64,000 bases of DNA from Prorocentrum cordatum (taxonomy: Eukaryota; Sar; Dinophyceae; Prorocentrales; Prorocentraceae), in assembly GCA_963575745.1 (NCBI GenBank), contig CAUYUJ010009602.1, forward strand, positions 53,501-117,500. The letters run 5' to 3'. The position numbers and the translations under genes are program-made. The notes beneath the pieces were generated by a model. The model saw only the letters and a program-made list of their open reading frames with translations, was not told the origin of the DNA and searched no databases. Of the stretch, positions 54,080-64,000 are shown piece by piece. Within the stretch, counting starts at the first letter, position 1; each line of letters starts with the position of its first letter.

Positions 54080-55215
54080 ACCAGTGATGACACATTTTTT
54101 GACGCAGGCCTTTGGAGCGGGCCACTTGTTTCTTTGCAGTTTCTGTGCATCACCATCGCTTTGCGTGCATGCTGGAGCCTCGCGCATGCCTGGCTGTTGC
54201 CAGAGGGAAGGGTCTGGAAGTGGTGTGTGCACAGCCTTGCAGATTCATATGCGATGGGAAACCATACCTCACTGCTTCATCCCAGGTCGCAATGTTGTCC
54301 AATAGTTGTCTTTCATACTACAAGTCCGCTTTTCTACCCTTTTCTGCTGAGCTCCCATTGCGGGAGGTCAGAATGCCGTCCGCGTGGACAGCCAGGGGCA
54401 CGTGCCCAGTCTGTCTGCCCTCTTGGGAGCGAGGGTCTTGGCCCAGCCACTGTCCAGGGCGCGCAGAAAGGGGTTGGCCCGACGGGGGTGGCCTTCCGAG
54501 CGGGCAGGGGGCGTCGTGGAAGCGCTCCCCGCCGAAACCCTCGTCGAAGTCTCTGGGCCCATCTGAGATCGGAGAACCTTCAGACTCGAATCTGTCGTAA
54601 CTCGGGGTTGCCACCGTCGCCTTTGGATGTTCCTGGCTTTAATTGTGGAGGTCAGCTTTTCGTGAGATGTTTGCAGTGGGATTTCGCGTCAAGCTTCGGA
54701 CCAGGTCTCGCCATTTCGACTGACAGCCCCGTCGGGCCCAAACTCGAATCTGACGTCTTCTCGAAAGAAGACGCAACACTTCCCCAGATATGCTCAGATC
54801 GATTTTTGGAAACCGCGGCCGCAGAGGCCCCGACCGTTTCCTTGGGAGTAGTCTCTTTCCGTCCTGGATCCGTTTGTGATGGTCCCGATGCCCGATAACG
54901 GGCTCCAGACCCCGAGCTCATGAAAATAGGCCCGGATTGAACAACTCAGGTCGCAGGCGGGGATTTATCTCTAACAGCCGCGGAGGACGTCGGCGGGCGG
55001 TGGATCTGAGTCCATCCCGGTCTTGTGGGGGGCCAGATGAGCGACGCAAAAAACACGGGGCCGTCTTCACCGACACTGGCGCGGATGCTGCCTGCGTGAG
55101 GTCGGGCGTGAGAGCCCTCGCTTCCAATGTAGCGTGCCTCGCTGGCGGCCCGCGCGCGCCGCCGCGTATGGTCGCTATGACATCGTGCGTAAGATTTGTT
55201 TCTTGTCGTCGCTCC
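54080..55215. other. No recognised gene
   Basis: Open frames at 54134-54898 (+) and 54918-55505 (-) are Pro/Ser/Arg-rich without motifs. A block near 54790-54850 (GATCGATTTTTGGAAACCGC) resembles the dispersed repeats elsewhere in the last 10 kb only loosely. Confidence 0.4.
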
Positions 55216-55219
55216 ATTG

Positions 55220-55282
55220 TGTCCATATCCACCGCCCGCCGAGGTCCCCGAAGATCCATCCCCCAGGCGGTGGTCATGGACA
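55220..55282. repeat. Dispersed palindromic repeat, copy 2
   Basis: Left arm TGTCCATATCCACCGCC (55220-55236) and right arm GGCGGTGGTCATGGACA (55266-55282) pair at 15 of 17 positions. They enclose CGCCGAGGTCCCCGAAGATC. Confidence 0.7.
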
Positions 55283-55813
55283 CATTCCCCCCTCGCACTC
55301 TCAGCAGGCCGCCCCCTTCGGGCCCACCTTCCCTGCGCGCCGCCGGCCCTAGGCCGGCTCGCGAGCCCCTGCGCGCCCTCTGCCTTCCCCTGCCGAAGCA
55401 GCGACGTATGCGCCCGCTGCCCTGCGGCCGGACGTCTTCGGAGGGATGTGGAGACCACGTTTCTGTAGTAGCGTTTCGCCAGAGGGTAGAGAGGTAAGAA
55501 AGCACCTCAGAAGAGTCCCGCGGGGAGAGCGGGCGGAGCCCTAGGCCCTAGACCGCCAAGACCGGCAGCCGTTTCGCGTGAGCCGTCTTCACAATTTATA
55601 CAGGAATGGTATCCTCGCCCGAATGCCGGCCACATTCTTCAGAAAGACAATTATCGGATTGGGAGGATGGGTTGGGAGAAATGATCATGTAATTTGTATA
55701 TCGCGTAGGTTGAAGGTATTTTTTAGAGTAGCATTTCACGGGCATCGGCCGTCGAATCCTCTAACCCCCTTTGCAGCTTGAATTGCCTGCCGATTGCGTT
55801 GGTACTTCGGCTT

Positions 55814-55880
55814 GAGCTTGGGTTGGTTCTTCGCTTTCATGCCACTGGATGAACTTGGGTTGGTTCTTCGCTTTCATATC
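55814..55880. repeat. 37-bp tandem duplication
   Basis: GA(G/A)CTTGGGTTGGTTCTTCG followed by CTTTCAT occurs at 55814 and 55851. Confidence 0.85.
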
Positions 55881-56097
55881 ATGGGAGCGACGGTACCGCT
55901 CATCGCATTCACGCGTCTCTCCTTCATCGTCAGCTGTTCCTCCTGAAGAACCCTGCTCTGCGCGTCACTGGCTGGGCCTCTGTAGTTTGGAATTACCTCT
56001 GGGGTCCGATCGGCAGCGATGCTGCACCGCCGGTGCCAACGACTCATCACGAAGTCATGGCGCAACCCATGCAGAACGGAAGCGGACCAACGCAGTA

Positions 56098-56290
56098 GTG
56101 ATTCCGTATCGCGGACTGGATGCAACACGGAATTCAGGATTATTTCCGTATCAGGAGCGGAATGCAATACGGAATGTGTTGCGGTCCCGCGACCCCAAAA
56201 GTTTGTATGAGCACGAGGAACAAATATTTGTGATAATTCCGCATCAGCAACGGTTCGCAATATGAAACCCGATGCGGAATTCATTATTCA
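56098..56290. repeat. Degenerate repeats of ATTCCGTATC ... CGGAAT
   Basis: GATTCCGTATCGCGGACTGG, TTTCCGTATCAGGAGCGGAA and AATTCCGCATCAGCAACGG are diverged copies, each followed by GCAA(T/C)A(C/T)GGAAT or similar. ATTCCG/CGGAAT pairs make the region locally self-complementary. It is AT-richer than its surroundings. Confidence 0.55.
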
Positions 56291-56379
56291 TTGGGCAATT
56301 GCCCGAACCCCCCAGCATTGCTCATGTCCTTGGTCCACCTCCAGTGTTCGCCGCGTCGCATCAACACATGAGATGGTCC

Positions 56380-56590
56380 AAGATGGCTCTGAGAGGGCCC
56401 AGAACACATGCAATAGGGCTCTTGGACGGCCCCACCGAAGGCCTCGGCAGGGCTCCAAGAGGGCCTCGAGAGGGCCACGAAGTGGGCTACAGGGTGCAAC
56501 CTGCGTCTTGGGAATTTCCCAGGGGTCCAAGATTGCCCCAGGAGGACCACGAAGTAGGTTGCAGGTTAGTTCCAACCCGCTTCTTAGGAA
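56380..56590. repeat. Degenerate short repeat, antisense relative of 3101-3925
   Basis: GGGCTCTTGGACGGCC, GGGCTCCAAGAGGGCCTCGA and GGCCACGAAGT are imperfect units whose complement is the CTCTTGGAGCC motif of the 3-kb region. Confidence 0.5.
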
Positions 56591-56987
56591 GCTTGCGCGG
56601 TGTAGGATTGGCGGCCCATGCGCTACGGTGACAATGCGCTTCCTCTTTGCTAGACGCAGGCGGCCGCAAGTATCGTTCACTGCATCCTGATGCTTTATAC
56701 CCTGCATTCTCCCAATCCCGTCCTCCCAACACGATAGCAGTCTTTCGCAGTTCTTGGTCCGCACGGTCACGAGCTCCGGCACACATATACCTTAAGGTGC
56801 ACGTGGCTGTGCGTTCCTAAGGAATCCCTAGGAACACCTAGCGATGCACGTTTTGAATAGCCGACCTCCTACTCCTCCACCCGCCTCTTCACCTTTGCTG
56901 CCATTAGGGTGCTTTGGGGGGGAATTTCACCCTGCGGCGATGACGGGTGTGACCAGGGTGAGAGAATGGGGGGGGGTCCAGTGGCCA

Positions 56988-57074
56988 GTGACGTCACGAT
57001 TCGCGCCGGCACCGTCTGGGAGTGCCCATGGATGGTTACTTCTCAGACGGCGCCGGCGCGAATCGTGACGTTAC
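56988..57074. repeat. 35-bp inverted repeat (MITE-like hairpin)
   Basis: Arms 56988-57022 and 57040-57074 pair at about 32 of 35 positions around a 17-nt loop. Outer ends read GTGACGTCACGATTCGCGCC and its complement. The left arm contains the perfect palindrome TGACGTCA. 57080-58400 otherwise holds only fragments of dispersed repeats (GGCCCCAGGGCCCTCAGAAA at 57245; CCCAGTCGGGTGATTGCGCG at 57937). Confidence 0.85.
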
Positions 57075-58404
57075 CTGGGGGGGCGAGGGGGGCGCGGGGC
57101 CGGTAACGGTCGTTGCCCCAACTAATACAAACATATGGGCTCGTCCTGGTCGAGCGGGAGCGGGTGCAGCCCGGGAGCCGGTAAGCCTGCCCAGATCTCC
57201 GACCGCATGATTTTGTTGAAGTTGGGGCGTTGTTTGATTGATATTGGCCCCAGGGCCCTCAGAAATGGATCCGGGGCATAAGAGTCGACTCCCAGGAAAG
57301 AGGGCCGCGGATTGCACAGAAGTTGTACCGTCGGATGTCCATGCGGTGCTTTCTTTCACACCTGGCTTTTATTGCCCATTATCTGGTCCCGAGGCCCTCA
57401 CATATCGGAACGGCTCTAGAAGTGCTGCAGGAAGACAGAGTCTGGGGCTCTTGTCGCGACCTTTAGCGATGTTGCGGAAGCTGGTGGAGGCACAAGCTGC
57501 CCCCCCAAGAGATGTCAATCTTTTCGCATTCATGCTTCTGGAGCGGTTCGTCCTGCCTCCCGAGAGGGACCGACGGCTGCCTGGCCAGCGCGTTCTTGTG
57601 CATGGGGCTCCTTCCGCGGGTCGCACAGGCTTGCATGCCCCAAGGGAATTATTTGCTTACATTCCGCGGCGCTCTCTTGCCGCCAGGTTTTTTGTTTGGT
57701 TGCTATTGGGGGTCAGGAAGGGTTAAGTCTACTCTGTATGATTTTCTTTGGCTTGGACAGTACCTTTCCCGAAACTCGTGCTTTCCTGTCGCATCCCTTT
57801 GGCAATGCCTTGGGCATTCTCCCAGAATTATGACCTTGGGTCCCATGGTTCCCTGGCCTACCGAACCCGCTCTTGGGGCTCCAGGGACCCAAATCTGGCC
57901 GCCCGCCGCGGATGGCGCCAACCTTACCCAATGACCCAGTCGGGTGATTGCGCGGCACTCTTTTTCAACAGGACCTCGATGTTTTCTGGTTTGAGAGACG
58001 CGCGACGCGACGTCAACGCCCCATAAGCTTGGCCGACCACGACCTCTGGACCTTCGATGCGGATGTTCGCGTTCGTGCAATCGTTTTTCACGACCTGCTT
58101 ACCGTCGCAGCGGCGCGGCTAGGCGGGGCTTCTCGAGGAAAAAGTCCCCGCGCGAGCAGGAGGCGTTGCGCATCTTTTTTCCACATTGCATGTCAACGCC
58201 ACCCTCGTCCATCTGCCTTTTCTTGGCCTCCTCAGAGCTTCCAGGAACCTCTTGGATGCTTCTTGGATGCTAGCGTTTTGGGGCCTTATGTTCTTGATGT
58301 TGTCTCTTGATGCACAGGGTGGCGACCGTTTCGCACCTTTCTAGGCCGCCTTGCGGAGTCATTTGTGATTTGAAGGCGCGAATGTAATACATTTCACAAG
58401 CGCA

Positions 58405-58490
58405 ACTTTTCGGAGCTCCGCGCGGATTTCTTGGATCGGCGCTGGTGCCCCCTCCCTGGCGCGCGGAGCGCGCCAGGGGCGGAACCGGAG
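58405..58490. repeat. Inverted-repeat (MITE-like) element, copy 3, rearranged
   Basis: GAGCTCCGCGCGGATTTCTT and GGATCGGCGCTGGTGCCCCC match the left arm of the elements at 16553 and 29317. The right arm is missing. Instead CCCTGGCGCGC-GGA-GCGCGCCAGGG (58454-58478) forms a perfect 11-bp stem. Confidence 0.7.
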
Positions 58491-58795
58491 GTACATCCAA
58501 GAGGGCCCAGGGTAGATCTTATGCTGGTTTCTCTTCTCCAGTCAAGGGAGGCGGCCGCGAGGGATTGGCAACCTGCGCACGTGGCAGCACCGTCTCGACA
58601 GCGCTCGGTCCATGCACGGCCGCGTGCGCCACGGTCCCACGCGCGAATGTCCAACGTCGCGGCCTCCGGCGCGGAGCTCCGACCGCTCATGTTTACGCAG
58701 GTTCCTCTTCCTCCAACACCGATTCTGGGGTCCTGGATGGGGTCGGGGCAGCTGGGAGGGGAAAGCTCTGGCGACTCTGTTTGTCGTGGTGGTTT

Positions 58796-58860
58796 TCCTT
58801 TTCCAGCCGTGGCTGCGGCTGCAGCTGCAACTGTGGCTGCGGCTGCGGCTGGGAGGGGGA
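58796..58860. repeat. GGCTGC/GCTGCAACT short repeats
   Basis: GTGGCTGCGGCTGCAGCTGC, AACTGTGGCTGCGGCTGCGG are 6-bp-based repeats. The Ala/Leu/Gln ORFs across them are artefacts. 58860-59600 has no recognised gene. Confidence 0.7.
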
Positions 58861-59623
58861 AGCTACTGCTGTTTTTTCGCGGTGGTTTTCTTTCAGCCTT
58901 TCTCCACTCCCCCCTCGGGTGGATCAACTTCAGTCCCCCGCTGGGGCGCGAAGACAGTCCCGCAGTTCGCGGTCCCGCGGCCCCCTGCAGGATACAGATT
59001 TGCCCTCCTCCCGCGGGGGCGGCGCGAGAGCGCGAGGGTAATAGAATACCGCCTCGTTTTCGCTTTTTCGTGGCTCGTGGGACTCCTTCGTCGCCACCGC
59101 TGGACTCGCTTCGGAATTCGTGTCAGAACGCACCCTGGGAGAGGTCCAGGAGGAGTATATACCTGTTGGTTTCTCCAGCAGCTCTGATTGGGGTCAGCGG
59201 GGCCTCTAAGCCATCCGAGGGCAGCTGGTGGGATCGTGGATCGGCCATCAGCGTTGTGAGCATAGCTGCTGTGCAACTGGAGCCGCGTGTTAGCCCCACC
59301 GTCTCCAGCAGCAATTGTTTTCCTTGCTTCTGGGCGCTCGGGCCCCCCTCCCCGCGGTTAGTTCCCTCGCGTGAGCACTCTTGCGGCCAGCGTCACCGGC
59401 AGCAACTGGAGCTGCCACGCAATGTGCGAGTCGACAAGTATTGAATACGGGGAGGGCGTGTGTGCCGCCACATTTCGCGAGCACATGGAGGGAATTCAGA
59501 GTCTGAGTTCGCCGCTCGCGATCGTATTTTGGACTGTTCTGATGGAGTCGGGCCAGGGTTCAACTCTTGGGGACGTGTACGGGAAGGCGGCACCGACGGT
59601 AAACAGCGGGAGAACCGCAGAGG

Positions 59624-59735
59624 GAGTGTGGAGGAGGACGAGGAGGAGAAGCAGGAGGAGGAGGAGGAGGAGGAAGACGACAACGATGACGGAGAAGGAG
59701 GAGGAGGAGGAGGAGGAGGTGAACGGGGGGTGGAG
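59624..59735. repeat. (GAG)n/(GAGGA)n purine tract
   Basis: GGAGGACGAGGAGGAGAAGC then AGGAGGAGGAGGAGGAGG and a second GGAGGAGGAGGAGGAGG. Strand-asymmetric purine DNA. 59735-60060 has no recognised gene. Confidence 0.8.
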
Positions 59736-60089
59736 ATGGAGGTGCGGAAGGGTGAGCAGTAGAGGGAGGCTTTGGTGTTGGTGTTCAAGAAGGGCTTGCT
59801 TCGCTGCCCGCTGCGCTGCGCTCTGTGGCAGCACTGTGGCCTCTTCCAGCCGAGGGATTTTACTTCGCTGCTGCTGCTGCCTTCACCGCTGGAGGGGCTT
59901 GTGTGCAATCACTGACAACGCAGTCGGAAGCTTGTTGTCCACTGTGCACACCTCTTTCTATTTCGCACTGGGTGGCAGCAATCCGCAGTCTGGTGTCTGT
60001 AACTTTGCAGCGTTAGCCTACGAGATCCTCTTGCGTTTTTCTTTGAGGTGGGGGGGCCCAGACCCCCGACGCCATGATTGTTTCACGAC

Positions 60090-60205
60090 GTCGACCCCCC
60101 AGAGGTCTCGACCCATTGCCCGGGACCTGTTTTTCATCCCGAGTCTTTCGTGCCACAGTCCCAGGCCCTGGTGAGAGCCCCCCGGAGGTCGATCATTACC
60201 AGACG
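60090..60205 (-). repeat. Dispersed GGGTCGGGA-family repeat copy
   Basis: GAGGTCTCGACCCATTGCCC, GGGACCTGTTTTTCATCCCG and CCCAGGCCCTGGTGAGAGCC correspond to the reverse orientation of 62290-62410. Confidence 0.6.
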
Positions 60206-60631
60206 TTTCCCGTCGTGTTTGTTCAAGACGCGATGGGTTCCGCAAAAGCTTCGCGTCCTCACATTCGCATTCGTCGCCGAAAGTCCGAGTGCGCTGCCAC
60301 GGCGTGAGGCTCGATGAGGGCCGTGCGCTTGGGGAGATCTGCCCGCCCCTACTCTCTCGAGCGAGGCCCACAGCAGGAGCCATGGGCTTGAGGGGAGGCG
60401 GCGGAGGGAGGACGAGGAGCATCTATGCAACAAACATGGCATACAAAACAGTTTTCTCGGAGATCAGCGCGAATCTCAGATGAATAATGCGCATGCCTTT
60501 TCTTTTGTACGAGGACGAAGAAAACGGAGGCGGAGCACGAGGCGGAGGACGGCTTGCGAGTTATGAGCTATCCAACGCAGTGGTTGAAAAGGATGGTAGG
60601 CGACGACGTAACTCAGCTTTGGTTGGATAAG

Positions 60632-60762
60632 GAGGGTGAGGAGGACGAGGAGGACGGGGAGACGAGGGAGGCGGAGGACGAGGCGAGGATGAGGAAGAGG
60701 AGAAGAAGGAGTATGAGGAGGTGAAGGAGGACCAGTGTAAACACAAGGTGCACCAGCCTGGT
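60632..60762. repeat. (GAGGAC)n/(GAGGAG)n purine tract
   Basis: Imperfect GAGGAC and GAAGGAG units. Glu/Asp/Arg ORFs and Leu/Pro/Ser minus-strand ORFs are artefacts. Confidence 0.75.
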
Positions 60763-60954
60763 CACAAGATGCCCTCCCTCCAAGCTTCTTCATCACATGC
60801 CCCTGCAATACTGTATTTTCATTGCGGGAAGTGCCCAATACGGAGGCAATACTTTGCGAATTCCCAATCGTGGTAAAACGGAATCCATGAGTATGTTGCG
60901 TCCTGGCAACCTGACATCGTGCCAGAGCACCATTCTCTGGATTTCAACCATGCG

Positions 60955-61220
60955 AATATTTGAGATTGGTGCAAGCGTTTAGGACGAATGTGCGCGGCGC
61001 CAATGCGAGAGCCACATCCTGAATAGAAATAGGCCTCCATCCTTGAAGCCGTTGTACACTTTTAATACGAATATGTCCAGCGCTACGGCGAGAGCCAACA
61101 TTTTGGAAAGGAGCCGCCTTCCTTTCGCGAAGTGGTTGCGAATGTTTGAGACGAAAGTGCCTACGGCGGGAACCACATTTTGAAAATCACCAGCCCTGCA
61201 TCCGCGAAACTGTTGCAACT
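60955..61220. repeat. ~85-bp tandem repeat, three diverged units
   Basis: ACGAATGTGCGCGGCGCCAA, ACGAATATGTCCAGCGCTAC and ACGAAAGTGCCTACGGCGGG occur at about 60982, 61067 and 61151, each followed by GCGAGAGCCA(C/A)AT or GGGAACCACAT. Confidence 0.7.
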
Positions 61221-61328
61221 GGCAAGTTCCCGGAACACGGATGGTTTGGAAGTCTCAGTCGAAACGCCCAGACCGCCCTATTGACACGTCTTGGGGGTTC
61301 TGCAAGGAGGAGTGATTTACAAGGAAGA

Positions 61329-61865
61329 GAATGGGTGATGTTGATGTTGATGATGATGATGATTATGTTGATGATGATGATGCTGATGGTGATGATGATG
61401 TTTCTGGTGATGTTGATGATGATGATTCTGATAATTATGGTGATGCTGATGATAATATTGATGATGATTATGATGATGTTGATGATGACGATGATGATGA
61501 TGGTTATGATGAGTACGATGATGATGCTGATGACGATGATGACGATGATGATGATGACGATGATGACGATGATGATGATGCTGATGATGATGGTGATGAC
61601 ATTGCTGATGATGATGCTGCTGATGATGATGCTGATGATGCTGATGATGATTATGATTATGATGATGCTGTTGCTGCTGATGATGATGACGACGAGGAGG
61701 ATGAGGAGGAGGAGGAGACGAGGGAGGCGCAGGACGAGGCGGAGGCTGATGATGATGAGGAGGAGGAGAAGGAGCAGGAGGAGGAGGAGGAGGGCCAGGA
61801 GGAGGAGGAGCAGGAGGAACAGGAAGAAGTGGAGGAAGCTAGTGTGGAGAATGCGAGGAGGATGC
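61329..61865. repeat. (GAT)n then (GAG)n trinucleotide tract, ~530 bp
   Basis: GATGATGATGATG units with GTT, GCT, TAT and GAC interruptions from 61329 to about 61690, then GAGGAGGAGGAG to 61865. A 285-codon Asp/Glu-rich ORF (61331-62188) runs through it but it has no other protein-like content, so it is not called as a gene. Confidence 0.95.
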
Positions 61866-62289
61866 GCTCGCGCGCCCAGGCCCCTGCGTGCCGGGGGGCT
61901 GGCCGCGGCCGCGGCGGTGTGCGACGAGGAGGAGGCTGGTCCGTGCCTCTTCAGCGGGGCGTGCAGGGGGCGTACGGTCGGGAACTTTGGCTAAGCGTGT
62001 CGCTGCGCCGGTTTTGGTCCACCACGCCCGGGGGCGACACGCTGTCCACGTCCCAGTCCCCAGGCGCCAACGTCCCGATCCTTTCCGGAGCTTTTTCGCC
62101 TTACGGAGCTGGGCGACACGCTATCCGCTTGCAGGGCATAGCATGTCGCTGGGGCCGCCGCCGCGACACGCTAAGCAAAAGTTCCTGACCGTAGGTCGGC
62201 CAACCGGCGGCCGAGGAAGGTATTTCCCGCGCCCTGGAAGCACAGACATCCAACGCATTCGAAAGTATCATGGCTGACGTTTTTCGCCG

Positions 62290-62590
62290 TTGTCGGGTTT
62301 TTGAGGGCCTTCGCTGGGCCCCAGGAGCGTCAAAAACGGGTCACGATGAAGAATCTGCCCTGGGGAAAGGGTCGGGATTTCTTGGGACCCCGTATTGAAA
62401 TAATAGGATGTGTTGGAACAGGGGAGGATGCATCGACCCCCAATCGCCCACTCATCGCCGATAAGGCCCCATAACCCACCCCGCGCGGGAACAATCGGAT
62501 TCGCAATCGGGGGCCTAATTGCCGATGCATCGGCGATCTATCATCTATCGCCGATTCCACGTCGATGTTCCCCCCTTGGCCTGTCCCCTA
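62290..62590 (+). repeat. Dispersed repeat module, copy 2
   Basis: GGGCCCCAGGAGCGTCAAAA, TGGGGAAAGGGTCGGGATTT then, at 62425-62585, GCATCGACCCCCAATCGCCC, ATCGCCGATAAGGCCCCATA, TGCCGATGCATCGGCGATCT and CGCCGATTCCACGTCGATG. Same block order as 5870-6300. Confidence 0.7.
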
Positions 62591-62799
62591 ACGCTCCTCC
62601 TCAGGAAGGCATTTTCGGGGTCCCAAAAACCAGGATTCTGCAAACCAGGATTTTGCAAGTTCCAGCGGGAGAAGAAGGGAATAGAGACGGAGAGTGGGGA
62701 ACATGTTTCGGCGCAGGGCTACAGTTTCTCGGGTGCGCCAACGTTTTGGTTTCCCGCTTGGGGCGTTGAGGTTGTGCATGCCCAGCGTGCGAGTTCAGT

Positions 62800-62810
62800 G
62801 TGCGTGTGCA

Positions 62811-62843
<33 letters not shown>

Positions 62844-62845
62844 TG
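62800..62845. repeat. (GT)n microsatellite
   Basis: TGCGTGTGCATGTGCGTGTG then GTGTGTGTGTGTGTGTGTG. 62850-63530 has no recognised gene; the minus-strand open frame 63081-63644 has no motif. Confidence 0.9.
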
Positions 62846-63539
62846 TCCTTCCTTGTCCACGCGCACTGTCTTCGGCTTGCACGCGTCAGCCATGTCCTGA
62901 CCATCCGACAGCAAACGCTTGGTGGCAGTTGATCTAGGCGTGTCCCGCCCCAGAATTTGCTGCGCTTAATGGACTGGCCACTGATCAACAAAAAGCTTGT
63001 GCTGTCCAATCCGTCTGCGGGCCCACATTGGCTTGGGAAACTGTGCCTCGTCGACGCCCTTGGTGATTTGCTCGGGCTGGTCACTGCTCGAGCAGTTGAG
63101 CTTTCCATCCAGGCTGCACTCCCTCGGGCACGTTTGAGCGGGCTTGCCTCGCCCTCGGCCTCACCCCGCATGCAGAAGACAGTGCCCGCCCGCGCTGGGG
63201 TAGCGACGACGCTGTGTGGGGGGGCTGGTCTCTCATCCTATGCAGCTCCGAGAATGTCCCGGGGCCCGGCAAGCGCAAGGGCCTCCCACCAGGAGGCCAG
63301 AACATGTCTAAGAGCTGGCCGTCGCGATTGTTTTTGTTCGGGGGGTGCGACGGCAGGCTCTCGGGGGCAGCCTGAGCTTCTACCTCTGAGACCCGCCGTC
63401 GCGAAACAAACAACTGCAGAGCCGCTGTGATCGCGACCGGGGGCCTACACAGACCCCGTCTTTTCGTGGCACTTCTCGAGAACTGGCGGAGAACGCACTG
63501 TGTGAAAAAATGCCCCCGCAAGTATCCGACGATATGATT

Positions 63540-63830
63540 TTCAGCTCCCGCCCCCTCCCTCTGGATTTGTTTGTCCGTCCCCCGATTCTTTTCTGGTGGC
63601 CCTGGGGCCCGACAGTTGCCCTGAGGGCCCAAGCCGAGTAACAACCGCCGTCTAGTTATCGTCGGAGACGTAGAGATCCCACGTGTGGCATTTTTCAGTA
63701 AGGAATGCCCGGAAGTCCCGACCCTTTCCCTAGGGCTGTGTTTCCATCGTGAGTCGTGAGTAGTTTTTTGACGCTCCAGGGGCCTGGCGAGGGCCCCCAG
63801 AGGTCGAAAACGAAGAACAAACTGCCGTCT
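63540..63830 (-). repeat. Dispersed GGGTCGGGA-family repeat copies
   Basis: GTCCCGACCCTTTCCCTAGG (63716 onward), TTTTTTGACGCTCCAGGGGC and GGGCCCCCAGAGGTCGAAAA are the reverse of the 62290-62410 block. A second partial copy lies at 63560-63640 (GGTGGCCCTGGGGCCCGACA). 63840-64000 is GC-rich without a recognised feature. Confidence 0.6.
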
Positions 63831-64000
63831 TGATTCTGCTAATGCGTTGGATGTCTGGGCGCTCGGCGCGGGTTGGGTGCCGCGGAGGCGCCTGGGGCTG
63901 CGCGGGAGGCCGCCCAGAGCGCCGCCGACGCGTTCGCCGAGGAAGCCGCCCCCCGCTCCGAGAGCGCCCCTCGGAGGAGTCCGTTCCGATCCGGTCGATC

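Noticed and set aside
55740-55775. tRNA T-arm-like GTCGAATCC
   Set aside because: No acceptor, D-arm or anticodon arm could be built around it.
61331-62188. 285-codon Asp/Glu-rich ORF
   Set aside because: Almost entirely (GAT)n/(GAG)n; the remaining C-terminal part has no motif.

Overview
The window looks like dinoflagellate nuclear DNA. It is GC-rich and repeat-dominated, with few intact genes. Its clearest signature is a 22-nt stretch at 10558-10579 that matches the dinoflagellate trans-spliced leader (SL) at 21 of 22 positions. It also carries reverse-transcriptase, endonuclease and copia RNase H remnants of types common in dinoflagellates, and a very large tyrosine-recombinase retrotransposon carrying methyltransferase-like domains. 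I cannot name the species. No rRNA, tRNA, CRISPR or bacterial-type operon was recognised.

Layout. 1-3100: a ~101-bp tandem satellite in two blocks, each followed by a ~530-bp unit, so a ~1.93-kb higher-order repeat. 3.1-8.9 kb: degenerate short repeats, trinucleotide tracts and dispersed repeats, with no gene. 8.9-16 kb: an old minus-strand RT pseudogene split inside its motif A by a 5.35-kb LINE on the plus strand. The LINE has a target-site duplication, an A-tail, an SL at its 5' end, ORF1, a T-rich tract plus AG, and an EN-RT ORF2. 16-18.5 kb: dispersed inverted repeats and other short repeats. 18.6-22.0 kb: a decayed long ORF plus an intact 352-codon ORF of unknown function. 22.3-24.3 kb: tandem arrays. 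24.65-24.9 kb: a GT microsatellite. 25.4-28.0 kb: a plausible intron-containing host gene with phase-compatible splice sites.

29.8-31.56 kb holds decayed ORFs ending in a LINE endonuclease fragment. 31560-47201 is a 15.6-kb retrotransposon with split direct repeats in the order A1 ... B1-A2-B2, as in Ngaro/PAT-type elements. In order it encodes a membrane-protein ORF, Gag-like ORFs with a CCCH zinc finger, a SAM-methyltransferase-like domain, RT and RNase H, a C5-methyltransferase C-terminal-like domain, and a tyrosine recombinase. Several frameshifts and in-frame stops suggest this copy is inactive. 47.2-52.2 kb has no confident gene; 52.2-52.9 kb is a copia RNase H remnant. 53-64 kb is a mosaic of dispersed repeats, palindromes, (GAT)n, (GAG)n and (GT)n tracts.

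The main biological story is nested retrotransposition: a LINE copied from a trans-spliced transcript inside an older RT gene, and a methyltransferase-bearing tyrosine-recombinase element sitting in an older LINE endonuclease.
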